Below are positions 35,454 to 43,723 of a stretch of DNA of 64,000 nucleotides, in pieces; the stretch's first letter is position 1, and each line of letters starts with the position of its first letter. A model generated the notes under the pieces. That model worked only from the letters and a program-made list of their open reading frames with translations, had not been told where the DNA came from and did not search any database. Source of the DNA: Actinomycetes bacterium. Its GTDB lineage: Bacteria > Actinomycetota > Acidimicrobiia > Acidimicrobiales > Palsa-688. A program made the position numbers and the translations under genes. The DNA is taken from the NCBI GenBank assembly GCA_021787365.1, contig JAJYMB010000061.1, positions 45,918-109,917 of the forward strand, read 5' to 3'.

Positions 35454-36514
35454 TGACCCAGGTCGTGCTCCCCAAGACCATGGAGGCGGTCGTCAACTTC
35501 GCTTCGGCCCCGCACTCGGTGGACCTTCGGGAGGTCCCGGTCCCTGATATCGGGGAGGAAGACGTGCTCGTGGCCGTGAAGGCCGTCGGCGTGTGCGGGA
35601 GCGACGTCCACCAGTACGAGTCGACCCACAGCTGGGCGGTCGATTACCCAGTTGTCCTAGGCCATGAGTTCTCGGGGCTCGTCGCCAAGGTGGGCAAGCG
35701 CGTCAAGGCTTTTGCCGAGGGTGACCGGGTTACCTCCGAGACGGCGGCCGTGATAGACCCGGCATCGCCGTTCGCCCGGACCGGTCGCTACAACATCGAC
35801 CCCGGCCGGAGGGGGTTCGGTTACGGGGTCGACGGTGCCATGGCTGGCTTCGTGCGAGTCCCTGGACGATGCCTCCACTTCCTCCCGACGAGCGTCAGCT
35901 TCGAAACCGCAGCCCTAACCGAGCCGTGCGCCGTCGCCTACAACACCGTATGCGTCAACTCACGGGTAAGGCCCGGTGACGCCGTAGTCATTGTCGGCCC
36001 GGGGCCCATCGGCTTGTGCGCCACCCTGTTGGCAGCCTTGTCGGGGGCCAACCCTCTAGTCGTCGTAGGCACCCCCGCCGACGAGAGCCGGCTGGCCCTT
36101 GCGTCCACTCTGGGGGCAACCCATGTGGTCGCGTCCCCGGATAACGAGGCCTTGGAGCAGGTCAGGGAACTGACCGATGGCTACGGTCCCGACCTCGTGG
36201 TCGATTCCGCGGGAGTGAGCGCCAGCCTCCACGTGGCGCTCGACCTCGTACGCCCGGGCGGACAGGTCACCAAGGTGGGCTGGGGGCCGCAACCTTACGG
36301 ATTTTCCCTCGACCCGCTCGTAGCCAAAGCCGTCAACCTTCAAGGCAGTTTCAGCCACACCTGGCCATCGTGGGAAAAAGTGCTCCACCTCTTTGCCACG
36401 GGCCAGCTCGACCCGTCGCCGCTCGTGCAGCACGGCGGGCCGTTGTCGAGCTGGGAGGAGGGCTTTGTCGCGATGCACGAGGGGCGAGCCGTAAAAGCGG
36501 TGCTGCTGCCATGA
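35453..36514 (+). CDS. Zinc-type medium-chain alcohol/polyol dehydrogenase
   Basis: A 353-aa MDR-family NAD(P)-dependent dehydrogenase. Catalytic-zinc ligands are visible as Cys in AVGVCGSDVHQYE, His-Glu in VVLGHEFSGLV and Glu in ALTEPCAVAYN. The nucleotide-binding motif is VIVGPGPIGLCATLLA. The usual four-cysteine structural-zinc lobe is replaced by a cysteine-free segment (about residues 95-115). GTG 35453 shares one base with the previous stop. It resembles sorbitol/threonine dehydrogenases and probably oxidises a polyol or sugar acid for this operon. Confidence 0.87.
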   Translation: MTQVVLPKTMEAVVNFASAPHSVDLREVPVPDIGEEDVLVAVKAVGVCGSDVHQYESTHSWAVDYPVVLGHEFSGLVAKVGKRVKAFAEGDRVTSETAAVIDPASPFARTGRYNIDPGRRGFGYGVDGAMAGFVRVPGRCLHFLPTSVSFETAALTEPCAVAYNTVCVNSRVRPGDAVVIVGPGPIGLCATLLAALSGANPLVVVGTPADESRLALASTLGATHVVASPDNEALEQVRELTDGYGPDLVVDSAGVSASLHVALDLVRPGGQVTKVGWGPQPYGFSLDPLVAKAVNLQGSFSHTWPSWEKVLHLFATGQLDPSPLVQHGGPLSSWEEGFVAMHEGRAVKAVLLP

Positions 36515-36596
36515 GCGCGGCCGCGCCCCTCCGCTCCCTGTGGGCCGGCGACCTCGCCAGCCTCATCCTTCACAACCGTGCCGGGCTGGAGGACGC

Positions 36597-37424
36597 ATGG
36601 CAACGAGCAATGGCCGCCTGAGCGGGCGCGTAGCCATAGTGACCGGCTCTACCACGGGGATCGGCGAGGCAATCGCGCGCCGTTTTGCCACCGAGGGTGC
36701 GCGCGTCATGCTCCACGGTCGCCGCAGGGCCGAGGCCGAGCGCGTTGCGAGCTCCATTGCAGGTGACGGGCACGGTCTGGTTGACTTCGTCCTGGCCGAC
36801 CTGGAAGACCCGGCCAGCGCCGAGTCGCTGGTGGCCTCCGCCTTGGCGCGCTTCGGCCAGCTCGACATCGTCGTCAACAACGCGGCCCTCATGACCCGCG
36901 GCGACCTCGAAGCCACCGATGCTGCGACTTTTGACCGCACCGTTGCCGTCAACCTCCGCGCCCCTCTCCTAGTGGTCCGCGCCGCCCTGCCCGCCTTCCG
37001 GTCCCGTGGCGGTGGCACCGTGCTCAATATCGGCTCGGTGAACGGCTACTGCGGCGAACGCAACCAACTCGCTTACGCGATAAGCAAGGGCGGCCTCATG
37101 ACGATGTCGCGCAACCTCGCCGACGCGCACGCGAGGGAGAACATCCGTGTGTGCCACTTCAACGTGGGGTGGGTCCTGACACCCGGTGAGTACGCCCTGA
37201 AACAACGCGAGGGCCTGCCCCCTGGCTGGCCCGAAGCCGTCGGTCCGGACGTCGCCCCTTCCGGCAGGCTGCTGTCCCCAGAGGTCATCGCCCACTTCGC
37301 TCTGGCGTTCGTCGACCCGGGCGCGGGGGCGGTCAACGGGGCCGTCGTGGACCTCGAGCAATACCCGGTGATCGGGCGTAACCCCGAAAAGGAGGTTGGC
37401 GGTGGCTGCGGCGCGGGTGCATGA
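36597..37424 (+). CDS. Short-chain dehydrogenase/reductase
   Basis: A 275-aa Rossmann-fold oxidoreductase. It has the cofactor motif VTGSTTGIGEAIA, the structural NNAAL motif, and catalytic Ser, Tyr and Lys in NIGSVNGYCGERNQLAYAISKGG. The ATG at 36597 is preceded by a GGAGG-containing site; the frame upstream to 36540 has no ribosome site. It lies 82 bases after the dehydrogenase on the same strand, and the C-terminus ends in a Gly-rich tail. It likely interconverts a hydroxyl and keto group on the substrate of this operon. Confidence 0.87.
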   Translation: MATSNGRLSGRVAIVTGSTTGIGEAIARRFATEGARVMLHGRRRAEAERVASSIAGDGHGLVDFVLADLEDPASAESLVASALARFGQLDIVVNNAALMTRGDLEATDAATFDRTVAVNLRAPLLVVRAALPAFRSRGGGTVLNIGSVNGYCGERNQLAYAISKGGLMTMSRNLADAHARENIRVCHFNVGWVLTPGEYALKQREGLPPGWPEAVGPDVAPSGRLLSPEVIAHFALAFVDPGAGAVNGAVVDLEQYPVIGRNPEKEVGGGCGAGA

Positions 37425-37556
37425 GGCAGCAACGAGGTCCTGCAGGGCCGTTCGGCGGCCGCTCGAGCGAACCCAGGCGCCGGCCCGCCGCGACTACGGT
37501 GTGAGTGCCCATCCGAGCACCCGTCCGTCCAGCATCGGACGCGGAAGGAGGGGGAG

Positions 37557-38399
37557 TTGGAGAGCCAAGAACCAGCCAACGACAGCCTGAGCGCCGGCGA
37601 CGGTGCGGGTACCTTCGCGCCCGCCGGCGCCGACCGCGGGGTGCCCACGGTCTCCGTACGAGGGATCACCAAGCACTTCGGGACCATCCAGGCGCTTCGT
37701 GGCGTCGACCTGGATATCTACCCAAGCGAGATCGTCGGCCTGGTCGGCGACAACGGCGCGGGCAAGTCCACATTGGTCAACATCATCTCGGGAGGCGTCC
37801 AGCCCAACGCCGGCACGATCTCGGTCGAGGGAAAGAAGGTGTCGTTCTCGTCCTCGCTCGAGGCCCGGCGGCTCGGGATCGAGACTGTCTACCAGGACCT
37901 GGCGTTGGCGCCTGACCTCAGCGTGTGGGCGAACATCTTCCTGGGACGCGAGAAGCCGGTGAAGGGGCCACTCGGGCGGCTCGGGTGGCTCGACCGCAAA
38001 GCCATGGCCAACCAGGCCCAGGCCGACCTCGAGCGCACCCGCATCCGTATCGACTCGGTGAACGCCCTGGCCGGGCGGCTGTCGGGAGGCCAGCGCCAGG
38101 CGATAGCCGTCGGCAGAGCTGTGGCCTGGGGGTCCAAGGTCGTGCTCATGGACGAGCCGACGGCGGCGCTCGGGGTCGAGCAACAAGAGCGGGTCGGCGA
38201 ACTGGTGGCCACCGTAGCTGCCCAGGGTGTGCCCGTGCTCCTCATAAGCCACAACCTGCCCCAGGTGCACAAGCTGGCCCACCGCGTGGTCGTGCTCTTC
38301 CAGGGCCAAGTCGTCGCCAACCTGCGCTCTGATGAGAGCAGCGTGGACGAGGTCGTGAGCTGGATCACCGGCGCCGCCCTCGGGACAAGACGGCCATGA
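37557..38399 (+). CDS. Sugar ABC transporter ATPase (single-domain, FrcA-like)
   Basis: A 280-aa ATPase with Walker A GDNGAGKSTLVNII, signature LSGGQRQAIAVGRA, Walker B VVLMDEPTAALG and the switch His in LLISHNLPQ. Sugar importers of the ribose type usually have a double ATPase near 500 aa; this is the single-domain form as in fructose (Frc) systems and would act as a homodimer. It starts at TTG 37557 with AAGGAGG 6 bases before it. The first 25 residues are a flexible Ala/Gly/Asp-rich lead. The permease and binding protein follow. Confidence 0.88.
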   Translation: MESQEPANDSLSAGDGAGTFAPAGADRGVPTVSVRGITKHFGTIQALRGVDLDIYPSEIVGLVGDNGAGKSTLVNIISGGVQPNAGTISVEGKKVSFSSSLEARRLGIETVYQDLALAPDLSVWANIFLGREKPVKGPLGRLGWLDRKAMANQAQADLERTRIRIDSVNALAGRLSGGQRQAIAVGRAVAWGSKVVLMDEPTAALGVEQQERVGELVATVAAQGVPVLLISHNLPQVHKLAHRVVVLFQGQVVANLRSDESSVDEVVSWITGAALGTRRP

Positions 38400-38436
38400 C
38401 GGCCCGGTCCGGCTCTTTCACGAGGGGACCTCGGTA

Positions 38437-39495
38437 GTGCGCGTCAAGCTGCCCTCGGCGTTCTCGCCCCCGGGGACCGCGACGGCCCCAGCCGTCTCGG
38501 TGGCACCGGCAGCGGAGCGGCCTGCATGGCTCGGGGTCGTGGACCGGATAGGCGACTTTTGGATAGTGGGCGTGCTCGGGCTCATGGTCCTAATCTTCGG
38601 GCTCCTCAACACCCAACTCTTCACCAAGGGCGCCTGGCTCAGCATCTCCAACTTCTCCGTCGAGTACCTGCTCCTAGCCGTGGGGCAGCTGTTCGTGATC
38701 CTGACGGGGGGTATCGACCTCTCCGATGGGGCCATCCTCGGCTTCACGGGCATGGTCTCTGGTGCGGTCATGCAGTCCATGCTCAGCTCCCACGCCGGCG
38801 ACGTGCTCACCACCTCGGTGGGTTTTGTCGTTGCCATGGCGCTCGGGGCACTGATCGGTTTCGTGAACGGCTTCCTCATCACGCGCCTCAAGTTGCCGCC
38901 TTTCATCGTCACCCTGGGGAGCCTGACCGCCGTCGGCGCCGCCCCCTCGCTCATAAACGGGGGCACCGAAGTCTCCAACCTCCCTCCGCAAATCGGCAAC
39001 ATCGGCATCAGTGCGATCGGCGGCTGGATATACACTACGTTCCTCATCGCCATCGTGGCGGCTGTCGTGTTCGGGCTGTTCCTGCACCGGACGCGCTTCG
39101 GGCTGCGCACCTACGCCATCGGCAGCAACGGGCTCTCAGCCCGGCGGGCCGGCATCAACGTCGACCGCCACCTCGTGTGGGTGTACACGATCTCAGGGTT
39201 CCTGGCCGGCTTGGCCGGGATGATGGTCATGGCCAATTTCAGCGTGGCCAACCCACTGGCGGGCCAGAACGATGAGCTCGATGCCATAGCCGCCGTCGTC
39301 ATCGGAGGCGCCAGCCTCTTTGGCGGCCGGGGCCACATGCTGGGCACCGTCGTCGGGACGATGATCATCTCCCTGCTCGTGACCGGCCTCGTACTTGTCA
39401 ACGTAAACGGCGCCTGGACCGAAGTCGCGACCGGCGTCATCATCGTCGCCGCTGTGACGGTCGACCAGGTGAGGCTCCGCCTTGCCGAACGCTAA
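38437..39495 (+). CDS. Sugar ABC transporter permease (RbsC/FrcC-like)
   Basis: A 352-aa membrane protein of the branched-chain/ribose permease family with about ten hydrophobic segments. Landmarks are FVILTGGIDLSDGAILGFTGMV near residue 90 and AVVIGGASLFGGRGHMLGTVVG near residue 285, both conserved in RbsC-like permeases. It starts at GTG 38437 and lies 37 bases after the ATPase gene. With the ATPase and binding protein it makes a complete monosaccharide or polyol importer. Confidence 0.9.
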   Translation: MRVKLPSAFSPPGTATAPAVSVAPAAERPAWLGVVDRIGDFWIVGVLGLMVLIFGLLNTQLFTKGAWLSISNFSVEYLLLAVGQLFVILTGGIDLSDGAILGFTGMVSGAVMQSMLSSHAGDVLTTSVGFVVAMALGALIGFVNGFLITRLKLPPFIVTLGSLTAVGAAPSLINGGTEVSNLPPQIGNIGISAIGGWIYTTFLIAIVAAVVFGLFLHRTRFGLRTYAIGSNGLSARRAGINVDRHLVWVYTISGFLAGLAGMMVMANFSVANPLAGQNDELDAIAAVVIGGASLFGGRGHMLGTVVGTMIISLLVTGLVLVNVNGAWTEVATGVIIVAAVTVDQVRLRLAER

Positions 39496-39558
39496 AAAAC
39501 CTACCGACGCGCTGCGGGGCGACCCGTCAGCCAGAACACAAAACAAACAGGAGGAAAA

Positions 39559-40605
39559 ATGAAAATTGGAAGAAAGAAGTTGCCGCTAGGGAACAAGGGC
39601 TGGCGCTACCGGACAGCTGCGGCCGGGGCAGCGGCCATGCTCGCCGCGACCGCGCTGACGACCGGGGCAACTGGCGCCGGCACGGCAGCGTCCAGCGCGA
39701 CCACCCGGCATGCCGCCAAGAAGTACAACATCGTCCTCATCCCCGGGCTCACTACTGACCCCTTCTACATCACGATGGGCGTGGGAGCGAAAGCCGAAGC
39801 AGCCAAGCTGGGAGTAAACCTCATATGGAAGGGGGCCACGACTTGGAGCGTCACCCTCCAGACGCCGATCGTCAACGCGACGCTGGCGAGCCATCCCGAC
39901 GCCCTGCTCATCGCGCCGACAGATGCCAAGGCCTTGTTCAACCCCATCGACGCCTTCGTGAAGTCGAGCATCCCCGTAATCACCGTCGACACCACCTTGG
40001 CGAACCAGTCGATATTGACCGGTGCCATCAGCTCGGACAACATCCAGGGCGGCGAAGCTGCAGCCAAAGCGATCGCGGCGGCAGCCCACTACAGGGGCGC
40101 GGTGGCGGTCATAAACGTCGTGAAGGGCGTTACGACCACGGACCTGCGCCAACAGGGCTTCCTCCAACAAATGAAGAAGTACCCGCACATGACCGTGGTC
40201 GCCACTGAGTACGACAACGACAACCAGACGACCGCTGAGTCTCAGGCGCGGGCGCTCATCCTCGCCCACAAGAACCTCGTCGGCATCTTCGGCACCAACC
40301 TGTACTCGGCCGCCGGCGCGGGTAAGGGCGTGCAAGCGGCCGGCATGAAGGGCAGGGTCTTCGTAGCCGGCTACGACGCGGAGCCGTCCGAGGTCAAGCT
40401 CCTGAAGCAGGGGGTCATCAGCATCCTCGTCGTGCAGAACCCGGCCATGGAGGGCAAGCTCGGTGTCCAGTACGCCTACGACGCCCTGACCGGGCACAAG
40501 AACCTCATACCCAAAAAAGAGGTCCTGCTTCCAAACATCATCGCGACAACCCAGAACGCCAACAACCCGAAGATCTCCAAGTACTTCTACAAGACCAAGC
40601 TCTAG
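39559..40605 (+). CDS. Sugar ABC transporter substrate-binding protein (ribose/periplasmic-binding family)
   Basis: A 348-aa binding protein with a signal peptide (YRTAAAGAAAMLAATALTTG) and the mature start KKYNIVLIPGLTTDPFYITMG, typical of family 4-like ribose/galactose binding proteins. Later landmarks are VITVDTTLANQSILTGAISSDN and GIFGTNLYSAAGAGKGVQAAG. There is no lipobox Cys. GGAGG lies just before the ATG. It is the last gene of the plus-strand operon that begins at the FCD regulator and is followed by a strong hairpin. The ligand is unknown and should be the entry substrate of that pathway. Confidence 0.88.
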   Translation: MKIGRKKLPLGNKGWRYRTAAAGAAAMLAATALTTGATGAGTAASSATTRHAAKKYNIVLIPGLTTDPFYITMGVGAKAEAAKLGVNLIWKGATTWSVTLQTPIVNATLASHPDALLIAPTDAKALFNPIDAFVKSSIPVITVDTTLANQSILTGAISSDNIQGGEAAAKAIAAAAHYRGAVAVINVVKGVTTTDLRQQGFLQQMKKYPHMTVVATEYDNDNQTTAESQARALILAHKNLVGIFGTNLYSAAGAGKGVQAAGMKGRVFVAGYDAEPSEVKLLKQGVISILVVQNPAMEGKLGVQYAYDALTGHKNLIPKKEVLLPNIIATTQNANNPKISKYFYKTKL

Positions 40606-40628
40606 AGCGAGCTGTAGCGCACTGGTGC

Positions 40629-40662
40629 CCGCCCTCGCGTCTGACTCGAAACGCGGGGGCGG
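40629..40662. terminator. Bidirectional terminator-like hairpin
   Basis: A 12-pair stem (CCGCCCTCGCGT with ACGCGGGGGCGG, one G-T pair) closes a 10-base loop. It lies in the 70-base gap between two convergent operons, the binding protein gene on the plus strand and lutBC on the minus strand. No U-run follows on either side, as is usual in high-GC actinobacteria. Confidence 0.7.
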
Positions 40663-40675
40663 CGCCTGCGCCTTC

Positions 40676-42829
40676 TCAGCGAGCCGACAGCACCACCACG
40701 TCGAGCTTCCTCGGGCCGTGGACGCCCTCGACCCGGTTGAGCTCGATGTCGCTCGTCGCCGACGGCCCCGAGATCCACGTCTGTACCGGCGAGGAAACCA
40801 GCCGGGCGATGGCGTCGGGCACGCCTGCGACGACCTGCTCTTCCCGCACGACGATCACGAGGTGGTCGGGGACGAGCGAGATGGCGCGCCGCCCCTGGGA
40901 CTCGCCACCGTCCAGCACCACCGTGCCCGTTTCGGCGACGGCGACCGCGCACCCGGTCAGGCAGGCGTCGTAGCGGTCGAGCTCTGCCGGCGATAACTGG
41001 CCGCTGTCGGTCTCGACACCAACACCGGGCGCCGCCGGGCGCCACGCGTCGGGGAGACCCGCCGGCACCACCACGCTTTTGCTCCCCTGCCGGTAAAGAG
41101 CTGCCTCGACGCTAGCCCGCACATCGCTCTTTGCGGCCAGCGTCGCCGTCGCCTTGTACTCGGAAAGGCGCTCCATGAACAGCTCTACGGGCGGGGCCGC
41201 CCCGGGCTCCGACTGGCCCCGGTACCCTCGGTGCACTTCAACGCGGCCGAAGGGTGCCGACCGGAGAGAAGCTCTTACGGCGCCGAGCACCCCTTCACGC
41301 CCCCCACGCGGAGCAGAGGGGACGTGCCACCCTCTTGCCGGGGCCACCTGGACGGTCCTCTGCTTGGCCTCGTCGGGCACCGAGTGGCCCCGCTCCGACT
41401 TCCACCAGTCCCTGAAGCTCTCGCGTGGAGGGAGGGGGGCATCGCGCGACACCGTCCAGCGGCGCAGCGGCCCCGGCAACGGGCCTATCGCCCCCTTGGT
41501 GGCAAACGGCCGAGAGAGCCAGCCCGCGAGGCGTTCGGCGGCAGCGAGGCGCTTCTCGGAGGAAAGTACGGCGCCGGCGGCAGCCATTGCTGCGCTTTCC
41601 AAGCTGGGGCCTTTCTGCTTTGCCCGCTCCACCGAGCGGGCGCGCAGGTGCACGAGGAGCCGAGGGATGTCGATCTTCACCGGGCAGACCTCGTAGCACG
41701 CCCCGCACAAGGTCGAGGCGAACGGCAAGGAGGCGTTCACGGCGTCTGTCGCGACGCCGTCGAGCTGGGGGGTGAGCACGGCGCCGATGGGCCCCGGGTA
41801 CACCGACCCGTAGGCGTGGCCCCCCACCCTTTCGTAGACCGGGCACACGTTGAGGCAAGCCGCGCAGCGTATGCAGCGCAGGGCCTGACGGCCAGTGCCG
41901 TCAGAAAGAGCCGAACTGCGCCCGTTGTCGAGCAGCACGAGGTGCACCTCGTCGGGCCCGTCGCCGGCCGATACACCGCTCCAGACGGAGGTGTAGGGGT
42001 TCATCCTCTCTCCCGTCGCCGAACGGGCCAGCAGTTGCAAGAAGACCTCGAGATCTCCGAAGCTCGGTACCACCTTGTCGATACCGACCACCGAGACGAG
42101 CACCCGCGGCAGCGTGAGGCACATCCGGCCGTTGCCCTCAGACTCGACGACCACGAGCGAACCGGTCTCCGCCACGGCGAAATTGGCCCCTGAAATGGCC
42201 ACCTCGGCCCGCAAGAACCTCTCGCGCAGGTAGGCGCGCGCCGCCCCCGCCAGGTCAGCCGGCTCGTCCGAGAGGCCCGCCGGTGCCGCAAGGCCATGTT
42301 GGCCCATTTTGCCAATGAACACCTCGCGTACCTCGGAACGGTTGCGGTGGATGGCCGGCACCACGATGTGGCTCGGCAGGTCTTCGCCGAGCTGGACTAT
42401 GAGCTCGGCCAGGTCGGTTTCGGCCACGTCCACACCGGCGCCAGCCAGTGCCTCGTTGAGGCGGCACTCGGCCGTCGTCATCGATTTCACCTTCACCACC
42501 TCGCGGGCCCCGGAGGCCTTCACTATCTTGGTCACCACCAGGTTGGCCTCCGCCGCGTCCGCGGCGAAGTGGACCTGGCCCCCTCGCGCCGTGACCGAAG
42601 CCTCCAGCTGCTCGAGCAGTTGGTCGAGGCGGGATAGGGCGTCGTCTTTGATGCCCGCAGCCGCCACCCGCAGCTCCTCGAAGTCCGGGAGCTCGGCCAC
42701 CAGGCGGTCACGCTTCTGTCTGATGGTCGCCGTCGCCTGGCGGAGGTTGGCCCGCAGCTGCGTGTCTTGCAGCGCGCGCCGAGCGGCCACACCGAAAGGC
42801 GGCGAGGCCTCGAAACTGCCCGTGCTCAA
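40676..42829 (-). CDS. lutBC: Fused LutB-LutC lactate-utilisation iron-sulfur protein
   Basis: A 717-aa protein for L-lactate oxidation. Residues about 60-290 form the LutB LUD domain. Two 4Fe-4S cysteine clusters follow: CIRCAACLNVCPVYE near residue 305 and LCGACYEVCPVKIDIP near residue 375. A linker leads to a second LUD domain (about 530-717) matching LutC, ending in the typical SDIELNRVEGVHGPRKL. LutB and LutC are normally separate proteins of about 470 and 230 aa, so this is a natural fusion. It overlaps lutA by 4 bases. Confidence 0.88.
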   Translation of the reverse strand: MSTGSFEASPPFGVAARRALQDTQLRANLRQATATIRQKRDRLVAELPDFEELRVAAAGIKDDALSRLDQLLEQLEASVTARGGQVHFAADAAEANLVVTKIVKASGAREVVKVKSMTTAECRLNEALAGAGVDVAETDLAELIVQLGEDLPSHIVVPAIHRNRSEVREVFIGKMGQHGLAAPAGLSDEPADLAGAARAYLRERFLRAEVAISGANFAVAETGSLVVVESEGNGRMCLTLPRVLVSVVGIDKVVPSFGDLEVFLQLLARSATGERMNPYTSVWSGVSAGDGPDEVHLVLLDNGRSSALSDGTGRQALRCIRCAACLNVCPVYERVGGHAYGSVYPGPIGAVLTPQLDGVATDAVNASLPFASTLCGACYEVCPVKIDIPRLLVHLRARSVERAKQKGPSLESAAMAAAGAVLSSEKRLAAAERLAGWLSRPFATKGAIGPLPGPLRRWTVSRDAPLPPRESFRDWWKSERGHSVPDEAKQRTVQVAPARGWHVPSAPRGGREGVLGAVRASLRSAPFGRVEVHRGYRGQSEPGAAPPVELFMERLSEYKATATLAAKSDVRASVEAALYRQGSKSVVVPAGLPDAWRPAAPGVGVETDSGQLSPAELDRYDACLTGCAVAVAETGTVVLDGGESQGRRAISLVPDHLVIVVREEQVVAGVPDAIARLVSSPVQTWISGPSATSDIELNRVEGVHGPRKLDVVVLSAR

Positions 42830-43572
42830 AGCCGACCTCCATCAGAAGATGCCAGGATCTCTGCCAGATGCAGCGCCCGTACGCCCATTCTCAACCGTGA
42901 GGCGCCCCCACCTATATGAGCGAGGCAGGAATTGTCCAGCGCGCACAGCACCTCTGCCCCGCTGGCTCGCACTGCGGCCAGCTTGTCGGCGAGCATGGCA
43001 GAAGAGACATCAGAGTTCTTGAGCGCGAAAGTACCGCCGAAACCGCAGCAAACCGAAGCCCCGGGCAGGTCCACAAGGGAAAGGCCTTGGACGGCCCGGA
43101 GCAGCGCGAGCGGTTGGTTGTAGGCGTGCAGCACGCGGAGCGAATGGCAAGTCGGGTGGTAGGCGACGCGGTGAGGGAAGGAGGCCCCCACGTCGGTCAC
43201 GCCGAGCACGTCCACCAAGAACTGCGACAGCTCGTAGATCCGGGGGGAAAGTGCCCGCGCGTCGTCGGCGAGGGAGGGCTCGCCGGCGTCCTCCGCGGCC
43301 TTTGCGTAGGCGTCCGCCACCGTGCCGGCGCACGAGGCGGAGGGGCAGACTACGGCCTCGTAGGGAGAGAAGATATCGACAAAGCGCCGTGCCAAGCGGA
43401 GCGCCTCGCGCCGGTAGCCCGAGTTCAAATGCATCTGGCCGCAGCAGGTCTGCGCCTCGGGAAAGGTCACCTCGTGGCCGAGGCGCTCGAGCACCGACAC
43501 GGTGGCGCGGCCGGTCGCCGGGTAAAGAGCGTCGTTGACGCACGTGACAAACAGGGCTACCCGTCTTTTCAC
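42826..43572 (-). CDS. lutA: LutA-type cysteine-rich (CCG) subunit of lactate oxidation
   Basis: A 248-aa protein with two cysteine-rich CCG domains: QTCCGQM near residue 42 and SVCCGFGG near residue 175, with accompanying cysteines in CPSASCAGT and YHPTCHS. LutA is a cytoplasmic partner of the LutABC complex that oxidises L-lactate to pyruvate. It starts 151 bases after rhaB ends, on the same strand. Rhamnose breakdown by RhaEW yields L-lactate, so the placement is functionally coherent. Confidence 0.9.
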   Translation of the reverse strand: MKRRVALFVTCVNDALYPATGRATVSVLERLGHEVTFPEAQTCCGQMHLNSGYRREALRLARRFVDIFSPYEAVVCPSASCAGTVADAYAKAAEDAGEPSLADDARALSPRIYELSQFLVDVLGVTDVGASFPHRVAYHPTCHSLRVLHAYNQPLALLRAVQGLSLVDLPGASVCCGFGGTFALKNSDVSSAMLADKLAAVRASGAEVLCALDNSCLAHIGGGASRLRMGVRALHLAEILASSDGGRL

Positions 43573-43723
43573 TACGGCCAGAGACCTCCAACCCCGACTC
43601 TAGCCCGAGCGTGGGAGGCCTCACGGTTACAGGCACAGCCTGGGCAGTGTTCTCCGTCCGTTCCCCCCTAGCGGACTGCCCTCGAGGAGGGGCCTGCCCG
43701 CGAGGAGGGGTGAGGTGCGGCGC

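Noticed and set aside
36511..36621. 36-residue frame overlapping the dehydrogenase stop as ATGA and running past the SDR start
   Set aside because: No family, hydrophobic segment or ribosome site of its own; it overlaps the well-supported SDR start. The ATGA could be chance.
43680..43710. Repeated CGAGGAGGGG near the rhaB end, also seen at 55483
   Set aside because: The shared word is about 15 bases of purine-rich sequence with no matching flanks; likely chance in this composition.
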